Below, in pieces: positions 1 through 7,924 of a stretch of 64,000 nt of DNA. Origin of the DNA: Coriobacteriia bacterium (GTDB taxonomy: Bacteria > Actinomycetota > Coriobacteriia > Anaerosomatales > Anaerosomataceae); NCBI GenBank assembly GCA_030655755.1, contig JAUSOQ010000028.1:124001-188000 (forward strand), in the 5' to 3' direction. The position numbers and the translations under genes were made by a program. The notes beneath the pieces were generated by a model. The model was not told the DNA's origin and searched no databases. It saw only the letters and a program-made list of their open reading frames with translations. Position 1 is the first letter of the stretch. Every line of letters begins with the position of its first letter.

Positions 1-2
1 GG

Positions 3-638
3 GTCTCCTCGACCGGTTTGGATCGGGTGCACAACGCCGAGAACGCGATACGGCTGAATCCGTACAACGATATGTACGTCGCCGAACTCGGTGTCGCATG
101 GAAAGACCTCTTTTCCAGCAGTGCGATGACGCTGGTCCAGATGGATCCGAACGATCCGGCCTACGCACAGCAGTACGCGACCACTCAGGAGTACTTCCAA
201 AACGCCGAGGCCGCCTATCGTGATGCCATCGCGTTCACGCCGATGGAGTACGACACCTATGTGTTCCTCGCCAACCTCTACAACCAGGCGTCCTACTACA
301 TGGATGCCAAGTACGCCGACTCTGCGATCGAGGTCGGACTCCAGGGCGTGGCGGTCGAGGAGTATGGACCGGCCATCAGGCTCCAGCTGGCCATCGCCTA
401 TACCAACAACGGCATGTACGATGAGGCGATCGAGCATGCCAAGATAGGTGCCGATCTCGATCCCAACTATGCCGAGATACGCGTGGTGCTCGGTGACGCT
501 TATCGCTATGCCGGTCGCACAGAGGAAGCGGCGGAGGTGTACCGCAGCGTACTGGCGGTGCAGCCTGGCCGAACCGACGTCGCTGATTCGCTCGCGGCGC
601 TTGAAACGAGTGTTTCTGACGAGACCACGAGCGAGTAG
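3..638 (+). CDS. TPR-repeat protein, C-terminal part (5' end outside window)
   Basis: The frame is open from base 3 with no stop, so the gene starts upstream of the window; the TTG at 18 is in frame but has no ribosome binding site. The visible 211 or so residues are helical tetratricopeptide repeats, with typical pairs such as LQLAIAYTNNGMYDEAIEHA and LGDAYRYAGRTEEAAEVYR, and an acidic Ser/Thr-rich tail. TPR domains mediate protein-protein contacts. A C-terminal TPR block of this kind often follows an O-antigen ligase/Wzy-like membrane part, but that part is not visible here, so this is only a guess. The gene lies 30 bp upstream of rex on the same strand and may share its transcript. Confidence 0.8.
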   Translation, partial: VSSTGLDRVHNAENAIRLNPYNDMYVAELGVAWKDLFSSSAMTLVQMDPNDPAYAQQYATTQEYFQNAEAAYRDAIAFTPMEYDTYVFLANLYNQASYYMDAKYADSAIEVGLQGVAVEEYGPAIRLQLAIAYTNNGMYDEAIEHAKIGADLDPNYAEIRVVLGDAYRYAGRTEEAAEVYRSVLAVQPGRTDVADSLAALETSVSDETTSE

Positions 639-668
639 CATGCTTCTTGCTGAGTCGGGAGAGTGATG

Positions 669-1304
669 ATGGAACGCACACAGATACCTGAGACGACGAT
701 ACACCGGCTCCCCGTGTACCTGCGCTGCCTGCTGCAGGCGCAACAGGATCGCATGCCGGTGATCAGCTCCGTGGGGATCGCCGAGATGGCCGGCACCAAT
801 GCGGCGCAGGTGCGCAAGGACCTGTCGTATCTGGGCGAGCTTGGCACCCGCGGCATCGGTTACGACGTCGAGGCGCTGATCGAACACATCTCGAAGTCGC
901 TCGGCATCACCGGGCTCCGCCGCGTGGCGATCGTCGGGTATGGACGACTCGGTGGCGCGCTCAAGAGCTACACGGGCTTCTCTGACAGAGGTTTCGACAT
1001 CATCGCGGTGTTCGACGCCGATCCTGCGAAGATCGGGACTGACGCTGACGGCGTCATCATCCGTTCCACCGACGAGCTGGAGACGGTCCTGGCCGAGAAC
1101 CGCGTCGAGATCGTGGTGATGGCGACGCCGGCGGGTGTGACCCAGGAGCTGGCCGATCGTGTGACGGGCGCGGGCATCAAGGCGATCCTCAATCTTGCGC
1201 CGGTGCGGCTCCATGTTCCCGATGGAGTCGCGGTGCGTCAGGTCTGCATGTCCACTGACCTGCAGATCCTCTCCTTCTACCTCGCGCAGGACGGCATGAA
1301 GTGA
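669..1304 (+). CDS. rex: Redox-sensing transcriptional repressor Rex
   Basis: Rex represses genes of anaerobic respiration and fermentation and leaves DNA when the NADH/NAD+ ratio rises. This 211-residue protein has the usual family length. Residues 10-65 form the winged helix (RLPVYLRCL, then AAQVRKDLSYLGELGTRGIGY, the recognition helix and wing), followed by a Rossmann domain with the NADH motif GYGRLG at 90-95. The C-terminal helix (LQILSFYLAQ) is the domain-swapped helix of the Rex dimer. GTG 663 and ATG 666 are in frame, but GGGAG at 657-661 spaces best to ATG 669. The stop overlaps the start of the next TPR gene by 4 bp, so the two are translationally coupled. Placed at the head of the cytochrome locus, it is a natural candidate regulator. 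Confidence 0.95.
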   Translation: MERTQIPETTIHRLPVYLRCLLQAQQDRMPVISSVGIAEMAGTNAAQVRKDLSYLGELGTRGIGYDVEALIEHISKSLGITGLRRVAIVGYGRLGGALKSYTGFSDRGFDIIAVFDADPAKIGTDADGVIIRSTDELETVLAENRVEIVVMATPAGVTQELADRVTGAGIKAILNLAPVRLHVPDGVAVRQVCMSTDLQILSFYLAQDGMK

Positions 1305-1948
1305 CGGCGAACGCGGGAGATCGACTTGCCGGTCAGCGCTTCCCCCGTTGGTTTGTCTTCCTTGTCTTGATCCTGATGCTCGCCCTCGCCGGTCTCGGCG
1401 GGTATGTGGTTCGCGGTCTGATGGTCGACAAGGACGCGGTCACGCCTGACGACGCCGTCGCCGATTGGGAGCAGAAGGTGACTGAGGATCCTGACGACCT
1501 CGACAGCCATCTCTCACTCGGTTTCGCATACCAGCAGGACAAGGAGTACGACAAGGCGCTCGAGCAGTACGATCAGGTGCTGGCCAAGGAGGCCGGCAAC
1601 ACCGCAGCGCTCTACAACAAAGCGGTCATCTACATGGAGACGGGTCAGCCCAAGCTTGCCGAGGAGACCTACTGGGACGTGCTTGAAGTCGTGCCGGACC
1701 ACGTGCTGGCCGCGAAAGCGCTCGGCGAGTACTACATGAGCAAGGAACAGTACAAGTCCGCGCTCGTCGCGCTTGAGCTGGTGGTCGAGAAACGGCCGGA
1801 ATTCGCCGACCTACAGTATCTTGCCGGTGTGTGCTACGAGAAGCTTGGGCGCACAGCCGACGCGATCGAGCGCTACCGGGAGGCGCTACGCTATGCACCT
1901 GACTTCATCGACGCCCGCGACGCTCTTACCGCACTCGGCGTGCAGTGA
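1301..1948 (+). CDS. Membrane-anchored TPR protein
   Basis: A 215-residue protein with a short cytoplasmic N-terminus, one membrane segment (about residues 17-38) and an extracytoplasmic domain of about four TPR units (residues 60-215; for example LGFAYQQDKEYDKALEQYDQ and YLAGVCYEKLGRTADAIERY). The GTG start overlaps the rex stop (GTGA). It is probably an assembly or scaffold factor for exported cytochromes. It resembles the TPR gene at 3682, which is followed directly by an NHL propeller gene; here only a short NHL tail follows (1947-2006), suggesting a partner was lost. No enzymatic domain is seen. Confidence 0.85.
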   Translation: MTANAGDRLAGQRFPRWFVFLVLILMLALAGLGGYVVRGLMVDKDAVTPDDAVADWEQKVTEDPDDLDSHLSLGFAYQQDKEYDKALEQYDQVLAKEAGNTAALYNKAVIYMETGQPKLAEETYWDVLEVVPDHVLAAKALGEYYMSKEQYKSALVALELVVEKRPEFADLQYLAGVCYEKLGRTADAIERYREALRYAPDFIDARDALTALGVQ

Positions 1949-2006
1949 CCTCGTCGTCGCGGACAAGGAGAACGATCGCGTGCAGATGGTGCGTCTGCTG
2001 AACTAA
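1947..2006 (+). pseudogene. Remnant of an NHL-repeat protein (C-terminal tail)
   Basis: Immediately after the TPR stop codon, in another frame, the sequence encodes DLVVADKENDRVQMVRLLN and a stop. This is the last blade of an NHL propeller: compare VADTANDRVQIVRIP near the end of the intact NHL protein at 4419-5618. Only about 20 codons remain and there is no start or ribosome binding site. I read it as the 3' scar of an NHL gene that once followed the TPR gene, as it still does in the 3682/4419 pair. A chance match is possible because the fragment is short, but the VAD-x4-DRVQ-x-VR match is specific. Confidence 0.6.
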
Positions 2007-2023
2007 GGTTGCGGGCCCTTTTG

Positions 2024-2062
2024 GCCGACACAGCCAACAGGGACAGTGTCGGCTGTGTCGGC
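2024..2062 (+). terminator. Stem-loop after the rex-TPR unit
   Basis: A perfect 12-bp inverted repeat (GCCGACACAGCC at 2024-2035 and its complement at 2051-2062) with a 15-nt loop lies between the NHL remnant and the next promoter. No T-tract follows, so it may act as an mRNA-stabilising or Rho-dependent stop rather than a classical terminator. Confidence 0.45.
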
Positions 2063-2072
2063 TGCTTAAGTA

Positions 2073-2101
2073 TTCAACAGCTTCCGAGCGCATGCTAGAC
2101 T
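2073..2101 (+). promoter_or_regulatory. Putative promoter of the 15-heme cytochrome
   Basis: An extended -10 element (TGC then TAGACT at 2096-2101) lies 17 bp downstream of a weak -35 (TTCAAC, 2073-2078). It would give a leader of about 50 nt before the TTG start at 2162. Confidence 0.4.
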
Positions 2102-2161
2102 GCAGACTAAGTGCATCGCGTTGTCGCGCTGGCTATCGACCATGGTGTAAGGGGAGGTTCC

Positions 2162-3622
2162 TTGGGCGACCCAGACATCCTCGAGGAAGGCGTTCTCGCC
2201 TCCGAGGGGCTGGATATCGAGGGCGGCTCGTCCCGTCGTGGGAGAGCTGCTTTTGCTGCCGTTCTCGCTCTCCTCCTCCTGTTGTGCGCCATCACCACCA
2301 TCATCGAGACCTGGGTCAGCCACGGTCCCGATGAGATCAAGGTCGTGACCGAGAACATCGAGTGTCTGCAGTGTCACTCAGAACTCATCCCGTCGTTCTC
2401 CATGGCGTGGGTGCACCTGCCCTTCGCGCAGAAGGGCTGCACGACGTGCCACACGCCGCACGGCGAGAAGAAGACGACCACGGTGTTTAACAGCGCGAAG
2501 CTGACCTGGGAGCGGACGAAGACCCTCGTCGAGTGGTTGCCGCTCAAGATGATCGTCGACGCGTTCTACTCGGCGGAGGAAAAGACGGCCGAGGACGCGG
2601 GCGGCGACATCAAGAGTGTGACCGAGGAGCAGGTCAAGGGCGCTGACTCCGAGTTCACCGTCCCCAAAGAGGAGCTCTGTTGGATCTGCCACGGCGACAT
2701 GGGCCCGATGCGCGCATATGAGTACACGCACGCACCCTTCGTGGGAGGCTACTGCACCAACTGTCACAGCCCGCATGCGTCTGAGAACAAGGCGCTACTG
2801 AAGTATGCCGAGCAAGACCTGTGTATCACCTGTCACCGTATGGGTCCTGAGCTGGCCCGGGACCAGGTCCACCCGCCGGTGGAGGAGCGCCACTGCACCA
2901 ACTGCCATGATCCCCACGCGTCTCGCTACAAAGGGATCCTCGTGGACAACCAGCGAGACCTCTGCTTCAGATGCCACCCGAGCGTGGCGCCGCTGAGTCT
3001 CAAGCCCGTGCAGCACCAGCCGTTCCTCTACGATAACTGCACTGGTTGTCACGAGCCGCACGGCTCGGACTACCGGCCGCTGCTTATCAAGGATCAGCCG
3101 GACGTGTGCTACCTGTGCCACACTGATATCCAGAACGACTTCTTAAAGCCCAGCCACCATCCGGTGGACACGATCAAGCTCGACTGCGGTGACTGTCACG
3201 ACCCGCACGCCGCCGACTATCCCGGACTGCTTGCTGCCGAGGGCAACGACATGTGCTACCAGTGTCACGCGAAGCGGATACAGGTGACCTACGACGATTC
3301 CCTGCACTACGATGTACTGTGCATTCGCTGTCACACGCCCCACGGATCGGACTACTGGCCTATACTCGTGAAGGCCAATCCCGAGGTGTGTCTGCAGTGC
3401 CACGCGCCGGCGGACTACGATGAGTCCAGCGCCACGATATATCGCAACAATCACCCGGTCAGGCCCAAGTGGTATGACACCGCAGCGGGCAAGCCGCTGA
3501 CATGCACATCCACGTGCCACGACCCGCACGGAACCGACCAGAACTACATGTTGCGCAACTACAGCTGGCCCTATGACGGGCAGTGTCTGCAGTGCCACGA
3601 CCGGGTAGGCGTCGACTTCTGA
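2162..3622 (+). CDS. Membrane-anchored 15-heme c-type cytochrome (doubled-CXXCH type)
   Basis: A 486-residue protein with a cytoplasmic stretch of about 28 residues, one membrane segment (about 30-52) and a long outer domain. I count 14 CXXCH motifs plus one CX3CH (CTSTCH), so 15 hemes. Many occur as CXXC-H-xPH-G/A pairs (CTTCHTPHG, CTNCHDPHAS, CTGCHEPHG), the doubled-CXXCH family pattern with a distal His in the PH. It is probably a membrane-bound electron carrier between the quinone pool and outer cytochromes. TTG 2162 is preferred because GGGGAGG lies 5 nt before it; an in-frame GTG at 2111 lacks such a site. The last CXXCH is only a few residues from the C-terminus. Confidence 0.92.
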   Translation: MGDPDILEEGVLASEGLDIEGGSSRRGRAAFAAVLALLLLLCAITTIIETWVSHGPDEIKVVTENIECLQCHSELIPSFSMAWVHLPFAQKGCTTCHTPHGEKKTTTVFNSAKLTWERTKTLVEWLPLKMIVDAFYSAEEKTAEDAGGDIKSVTEEQVKGADSEFTVPKEELCWICHGDMGPMRAYEYTHAPFVGGYCTNCHSPHASENKALLKYAEQDLCITCHRMGPELARDQVHPPVEERHCTNCHDPHASRYKGILVDNQRDLCFRCHPSVAPLSLKPVQHQPFLYDNCTGCHEPHGSDYRPLLIKDQPDVCYLCHTDIQNDFLKPSHHPVDTIKLDCGDCHDPHAADYPGLLAAEGNDMCYQCHAKRIQVTYDDSLHYDVLCIRCHTPHGSDYWPILVKANPEVCLQCHAPADYDESSATIYRNNHPVRPKWYDTAAGKPLTCTSTCHDPHGTDQNYMLRNYSWPYDGQCLQCHDRVGVDF

Positions 3623-3681
3623 CGAGGACAGAACGTGCAGAGTCCGCGGTGTCGAAGACCTAGGAACGGAGTCGCAAGTCA

Positions 3682-4422
3682 ATGGACCAAGAAACGTCTC
3701 GTCGCAGTACCGCTGTGTCTGCCACCGACCCGTGGGTGCGCAGGCTGCTTGTGGCCGTGCTGGTCACGCTCGTGTTGGTACTGACAGCGGTCGTGTACAT
3801 GGTGTACACGGGCGTACTCACTGCTCAGGCGCCACGCACGCTTGCCGAGAAACAGACCGCTATGCTCGATCAGGCATTCAAAGCAACGCCGGACGATCCG
3901 GTCATCGTGGCGGACTACATGCGTGCGCTGATCGCCGTCGAGCGGTATGCCAATGCACGGTCCGTGCTGAAGACGTATCGGTCGGGGGAGACCGCAGCAG
4001 CAGCGGTCGTGACGGTCGAGGAGGCGCGTCTTTTGGACGCGACCGGGGACTCGGAGGAGGCGCTCAAGGTCCTGGATACGGCTGCGGATGAGGCTCGCGC
4101 TCAAAAGGAGTCCATCATCCAGGGTCAGCTCAAGAGGGGTATCACTGCACCCGTGAGTGCCCCCGTACTGGTCGATGCGCTTCTCCTCAAGGTGGAGATC
4201 CTTCAGCGGGACGAGCGGCTCGAAGAGGCCCTCTCCGCGCTTGATGAGGCGCTGGAGGAGCAGCCCACCATGGCTGACGTGTTCTCCTGGCGCGGAGACA
4301 TCAATGCGTCCCTCGGTCGCGTGGACGAGGCCAGGGCGGACTACGAGAAGGCGCTGGGCATGATCCCTGACTATCAGCCCGCACTAGACGGGCTTTCTGC
4401 CCTGGAAGGAGGGGGTTTGTGA
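3682..4422 (+). CDS. Membrane-anchored TPR protein
   Basis: A 246-residue protein with a polar N-terminus, one membrane segment (about 21-44) and an outer region of TPR-like helical pairs (VADYMRALIAVERYANARSV, then EALSALDEALEEQPTMADV and WRGDINASLGRVDEARADYE). It has the same layout as the TPR gene at 1301. The stop overlaps the start of the downstream NHL gene, so TPR and NHL proteins are probably made together and may form one assembly or sensing complex for the neighbouring cytochromes. No catalytic motif is visible. Confidence 0.85.
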   Translation: MDQETSRRSTAVSATDPWVRRLLVAVLVTLVLVLTAVVYMVYTGVLTAQAPRTLAEKQTAMLDQAFKATPDDPVIVADYMRALIAVERYANARSVLKTYRSGETAAAAVVTVEEARLLDATGDSEEALKVLDTAADEARAQKESIIQGQLKRGITAPVSAPVLVDALLLKVEILQRDERLEEALSALDEALEEQPTMADVFSWRGDINASLGRVDEARADYEKALGMIPDYQPALDGLSALEGGGL

Positions 4423-5618
4423 TGAGTAGCGCCGGGTCCCGTAGGGCCACCGGGACGAGAGCGGCCTTGATCGGCGTACTCGTGATCCTTCTTCTGCTCC
4501 TCGTTGGCCTTGGGTACTTCATTGTGAGCATCCTTGAGCCGGTGGGAAGTCCCGCGAAAAGCGAGCTGCCTGAGGGTATCGAGTGGGTTCGTTCGATCTA
4601 CGGCTATGGTCCGTCTGCGAATCAGCAGTTCATCTCTCCCGACCATACAGAGATCGGACCCGACGGGACGATCTGGGTCAGTGATACCCAGCTGAACTCC
4701 ATCTTCGGGTTCTCGCCGGATGGTTCGCTGCGTCGGCGGATCGACTTCTCGCAGTTGCTGGAGGAGGACTCGTGGACTCTTCCGAAGGGTATATCGGTCA
4801 GTCCTGACGGCGAGATCTTCGTGTGCGGTAGCAGCGCGGACCGCATATTCGTGGTCAGCGAACAGGGCGAGTTGTTGCGTTCGTGGGATGTAGCTCAGCC
4901 GCTGGACTGCAGACTCTACGGTGACCGTCTCTATGTCACGGGTCTTGAGGGGGTCTCTGTCTTTTCCACCGACGGGGAGCCGATCGGGACTTGGGGCGGA
5001 CGCGGCAAGTCCTTGGACGAGCTGGACCTGCCCCAGGGCGTCGTCGTTGGCGATGACGGCACCGTCTATGTAGCCGACACGCTGAATGCACGTGTGAAGG
5101 CGTTCGACCCACAAGGGGCCCTTATGTGGACGACGAAGGCCGGCATCACCGGCGGTATGGGAACGGACCGTTCCTCCGAGACAAGCGGCACCGGTCTTCA
5201 GTTGCCCTCCGGCATCTGTATCGATGGCAGTGGTCGTCTCGTGCTCGTGGACCCCTTTGGTTTCGATATCGTCGTGATCGATCCTGCGGACGGGACGGTC
5301 ATTGGGAGGTACGGCGAGTTCGGTTCCGGGGATGGGATGTTCGGCTACCCCACAGGGATCTCATACGATGATGCACGTGACTGGTTCGCTGTCGCCGATA
5401 CGGCGAATGACAGAGTGCAGATCGTGCGGATACCTGACAGCGGGGAGACTGGCGTCGTCTCCGCTGTGCGGCGGGCGCTTGTGGGTCCCGTGTGGATATG
5501 CGCGATACCCCTCGTGCTCCTGCTGTTAGTTGCACTCGTGGCTGCGTTTTCAAAACGCCGTCGGCCCAAAGAGCAACAGGATATAACGCACGATGCCGTC
5601 TCGTCCGGAATCGAATGA
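4419..5618 (+). CDS. NHL-repeat beta-propeller protein with two membrane anchors
   Basis: A 399-residue protein with an N-terminal membrane segment (about 16-38), a beta-propeller built of NHL repeats (about 60-345; blades such as LPQGVVVGDDGTVYVADTLN and YPTGISYDDARDWFAVADTA), a C-terminal membrane segment (about 356-378) and a basic tail. NHL propellers bind proteins or ligands; no active-site residues are known for this type. GTG 4419 and ATG 4422 are both possible starts behind AGGAGG at 4407-4412. The gene overlaps the TPR gene upstream. Its place between two cytochromes suggests an accessory role in folding, docking or holding them at the cell surface. Confidence 0.88.
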   Translation: MMSSAGSRRATGTRAALIGVLVILLLLLVGLGYFIVSILEPVGSPAKSELPEGIEWVRSIYGYGPSANQQFISPDHTEIGPDGTIWVSDTQLNSIFGFSPDGSLRRRIDFSQLLEEDSWTLPKGISVSPDGEIFVCGSSADRIFVVSEQGELLRSWDVAQPLDCRLYGDRLYVTGLEGVSVFSTDGEPIGTWGGRGKSLDELDLPQGVVVGDDGTVYVADTLNARVKAFDPQGALMWTTKAGITGGMGTDRSSETSGTGLQLPSGICIDGSGRLVLVDPFGFDIVVIDPADGTVIGRYGEFGSGDGMFGYPTGISYDDARDWFAVADTANDRVQIVRIPDSGETGVVSAVRRALVGPVWICAIPLVLLLLVALVAAFSKRRRPKEQQDITHDAVSSGIE

Positions 5619-5687
5619 ATGCAGAATGGCTGTTTTCGCTTGTTCGGCCTACAGCGGGAGTGGTAATCTGCCGATGATGGTATTAAT

Positions 5688-5774
5688 GGGTGTGAAGTGC
5701 GATTTGGATGCTTCAAAACCCACAACGAGGAGATTCCTCGCGTAGCGAGTGTCTGATTTCTTCAAGCGAGGAGG
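5688..5774 (+). promoter_or_regulatory. Structured leader of the hexaheme cytochrome
   Basis: The 168-bp gap before the cytochrome contains several inverted repeats. GGGTGTGAAG (5688-5697) can pair imperfectly with CTTCAAAACCC (5711-5721). The segment TCCTCGC at 5735-5741 can pair with CGAGGA upstream (5726-5731), with GCGAG downstream (5745-5749), or with GCGAGGA at 5766-5772, which contains the Shine-Dalgarno sequence. The three pairings exclude each other and one hides the ribosome binding site, as in a translational switch. No known riboswitch class is recognised. Confidence 0.45.
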
Positions 5775-5786
5775 TGAATTCCAACT

Positions 5787-6746
5787 ATGATGAGGATTAT
5801 CAAGAAGGGAGATTCAATGACTGCTAAGAGACTGACGATCGTACTTGCATTAGCGTGTGCGTTCACGATGATGTTCGCTGGTGTTGCACTTGGTGCGGCC
5901 GCCGATGGTGACGGCTACTCTGATCCATCCTACGGTGCCACGGCCGCGACGCCGCACATGGGCTACACCACGACAACTGTCAAGTGTGCTGTATGCCATG
6001 CGGTCCACCGTGCGCCTGTAGCGGGTCAGGTCCTGCTCCGCAGTACCGTAGCGAACGCGTGCACGTACTGCCACATCTCCGACAACGTGTCGACGGTGAA
6101 GGTCTACGGTCAAAATGAAGCCAACTACACCGGGGATTTCGACAACAACCACCAGTCCAGTGGTTCTGTGACCGCAGGCAACTCCTCGTGCGTGAGTTGC
6201 CACGCCGTTCACGGCGCGGGTTCCGTCACGACGACGCAGACCGGGTCAGGAGATGTCGCCACGAAGATCTTGAAGGCGAACATCAGTACCGCCCAGAATG
6301 TTTCGGGAGCATGGTCGTTCACGGTCGGAACCGACAAGGAGGGTGTCGTCACCGCGTTCTGCACGCAGTGCCACCCGTACTGGACCAATCAGTACGACAA
6401 GACAGCCTCGGATAGTAGCATGCACATCATGACCGCCACGACGGGTGATGGCTACAGCAGCCGCAACACGTCGGCGACCATCAACAGCAGCCTTGCCGTT
6501 GCCTGGACGCCCAGCACATACTGCCGTTCTTGCCACGATGCTGGTGGCACAGACCAGACCGGCGATGGTACCCTTAACGAAAACAACTTCCCGCACTACA
6601 CCGCTTCAGCTTCCCGATTCCTGAAGAGTGCGGCCAGCGTCGACACCAGCCTTAGCGCTATTGGTGCCGCTAACCCGTCGCAAGACGGCGCTTGCCTGAA
6701 GTGCCACCGTCAGAACAGCACGACAGGTGTTGGTCTCACGTACTAG
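5787..6746 (+). CDS. Secreted hexaheme c-type cytochrome
   Basis: A 319-residue protein, or 309 if translation starts at ATG 5817. A signal peptide is clear (MTAKRLTIVLALACAF...VALG-AA), and there is no further membrane segment, so the product is released outside the membrane. Six CXXCH motifs are present (CAVCH, CTYCH, CVSCH, CTQCH, CRSCH, CLKCH), about one heme per 50 residues, and the rest is rich in Ser, Thr, Gly and Asn. The 5787 start follows a perfect AGGAGGTGA (5769-5777) at a slightly long spacing; 5817 follows AAGGGAG at 5 nt. A strong terminator follows, so it is probably a single, highly translated gene. Roles as a soluble shuttle or a polymerising conductor are both possible. Confidence 0.92.
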   Translation: MMRIIKKGDSMTAKRLTIVLALACAFTMMFAGVALGAAADGDGYSDPSYGATAATPHMGYTTTTVKCAVCHAVHRAPVAGQVLLRSTVANACTYCHISDNVSTVKVYGQNEANYTGDFDNNHQSSGSVTAGNSSCVSCHAVHGAGSVTTTQTGSGDVATKILKANISTAQNVSGAWSFTVGTDKEGVVTAFCTQCHPYWTNQYDKTASDSSMHIMTATTGDGYSSRNTSATINSSLAVAWTPSTYCRSCHDAGGTDQTGDGTLNENNFPHYTASASRFLKSAASVDTSLSAIGAANPSQDGACLKCHRQNSTTGVGLTY

Positions 6747-6771
6747 CCTCTTCTTCGGCTAGGTTGGTTGA

Positions 6772-6805
6772 CAAGAAGGCCCCCTCCGTGGAGGGGGCCT
6801 TCTTG
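6772..6805. terminator. Strong bidirectional terminator
   Basis: A 15-bp perfect stem (CAAGAAGGCCCCCTC and its complement) closes on a 4-nt loop between two convergent cytochrome genes. Its A-rich foot reads TTCTTG on either strand, so it should stop transcription from both sides. Confidence 0.85.
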
Positions 6806-6837
6806 TTGGAGTCACCACGGTATTTGTCGGCCGGGTA

Positions 6838-7920
6838 TCAGTGACATCTGTCGCAGAAGGGGCCGTCGTGATGGCGGTGGCACGTGCTACAGGTCGCCTG
6901 TCGAGACACCGATTTGTGCGCTTCGAAGAAGTCCGGCGGGTGCGAGTGGTCGAAGTCTCCGTGGCATGCGAAGCACTCGGCCTTCACGTGGCAGTTCCAG
7001 CACATCTCCTTGCGCTGGAAGCCCGAGTCTCGCGCGTGCTCGCCATCGACGAACGCTTGGGTGTGTGGCATGCGGGTCCCGTGGCACTCGTCACAGCTCT
7101 CCTCGGAGTGGCAGCCCCCGCATGTCGGTCGAGGCAGTTCGGTCGTCGTGTAGATGCGGTCATAGATCGGTGAATCGCCCGGATCGCCCACGTGACAGGT
7201 GGAACACTCGGCAGAGGCTGTTGCACCATCGTGGCACGAAAGGCACTGCGTCATGATCGTCGAGCGCGAAGCAGTCTCACGCTCGTGGGCTACCGCCATG
7301 TGGCAGGTGTCACAGCTCAAGCCGGCCTCAAGCGGCTCAGCATGACTTACGCGAATGCCTGCGGACGTCTCAATCGAGCCCTTCAGCTGGTCTGCATGAC
7401 AGCTCATGCAGGTTTTCGATGGTACGACTGCGGATGCTGGCGCCCGGCCAGCGAGCTCGGCAGAGAGCTGTCGTAGGCGCGAGGCGGTCGCCACCGGTAT
7501 CGAAAGCACGAGCCGACCCTCATGGCACCGGATGCAGGACACGTCGCTGTGTGCGGCTGCGTTCCAGGACGCCACTGACGGGGCCATGACGTGACATGTG
7601 TTCGCACAGTAGTCGTTAGTCGAGGTCACGCCGTAGGCCGTTGCGATGGTGATCAGCGTGATTCCTGCGAAGAGTCCGATCTGTACGTTGCGCGGTAGCG
7701 CCTTTTGGGGAGCACGCGTGCGCTGTGATCTGCGTGCAGGTTCCTCGGCGGAGTCCTCATCGTTTTCAGCAGCTTGCTGCGCCGGCATCAGGAAGATGAG
7801 CACTACCAGAATGAGGATCAGCACAATCAGAGTGACAGCCGCCAACAGCAATGCTGCTGCGACGAGGTTCGAGGTCGGGTTGGCTATGATGTCGGCTATC
7901 TGGTCGAGGTAGTCTTGCAT
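6838..7920 (-). CDS. Membrane-bound 12-heme cytochrome, NapC/NirT-like N-terminus
   Basis: A 360-residue protein. Two membrane segments (about 18-44 and 79-98) are separated by a charged linker (ENDEDSAEE) and followed by an outer domain with one CX3CH (CANTCH, 105-110) and eleven CXXCH motifs, ending in CDRCH at the last residue. The first hemes resemble the NapC/NirT quinol-dehydrogenase pattern (C-x-CH-VMxPS, then a spaced His and CIRCHE). The middle has CxxCH-x4-CxxCHG-x3-PH-x2-F units also seen in the upstream gene, so the two are tandem paralogues. An in-frame extension to 8046 would overlap the upstream gene; ATG 7920, 4 bp after that gene's stop, is chosen. Probable role: electron transfer from menaquinol to outer cytochromes. 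Confidence 0.9.
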   Translation of the reverse strand: MQDYLDQIADIIANPTSNLVAAALLLAAVTLIVLILILVVLIFLMPAQQAAENDEDSAEEPARRSQRTRAPQKALPRNVQIGLFAGITLITIATAYGVTSTNDYCANTCHVMAPSVASWNAAAHSDVSCIRCHEGRLVLSIPVATASRLRQLSAELAGRAPASAVVPSKTCMSCHADQLKGSIETSAGIRVSHAEPLEAGLSCDTCHMAVAHERETASRSTIMTQCLSCHDGATASAECSTCHVGDPGDSPIYDRIYTTTELPRPTCGGCHSEESCDECHGTRMPHTQAFVDGEHARDSGFQRKEMCWNCHVKAECFACHGDFDHSHPPDFFEAHKSVSRQATCSTCHRHHDGPFCDRCH

Positions 7921-7924
7921 GACG

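Noticed and set aside
5619-5786. Cyclic-di-GMP (GEMM) riboswitch before the hexaheme cytochrome, as known for some Geobacter cytochromes
   Set aside because: The conserved GEMM core was not found; only unclassified inverted repeats are present.
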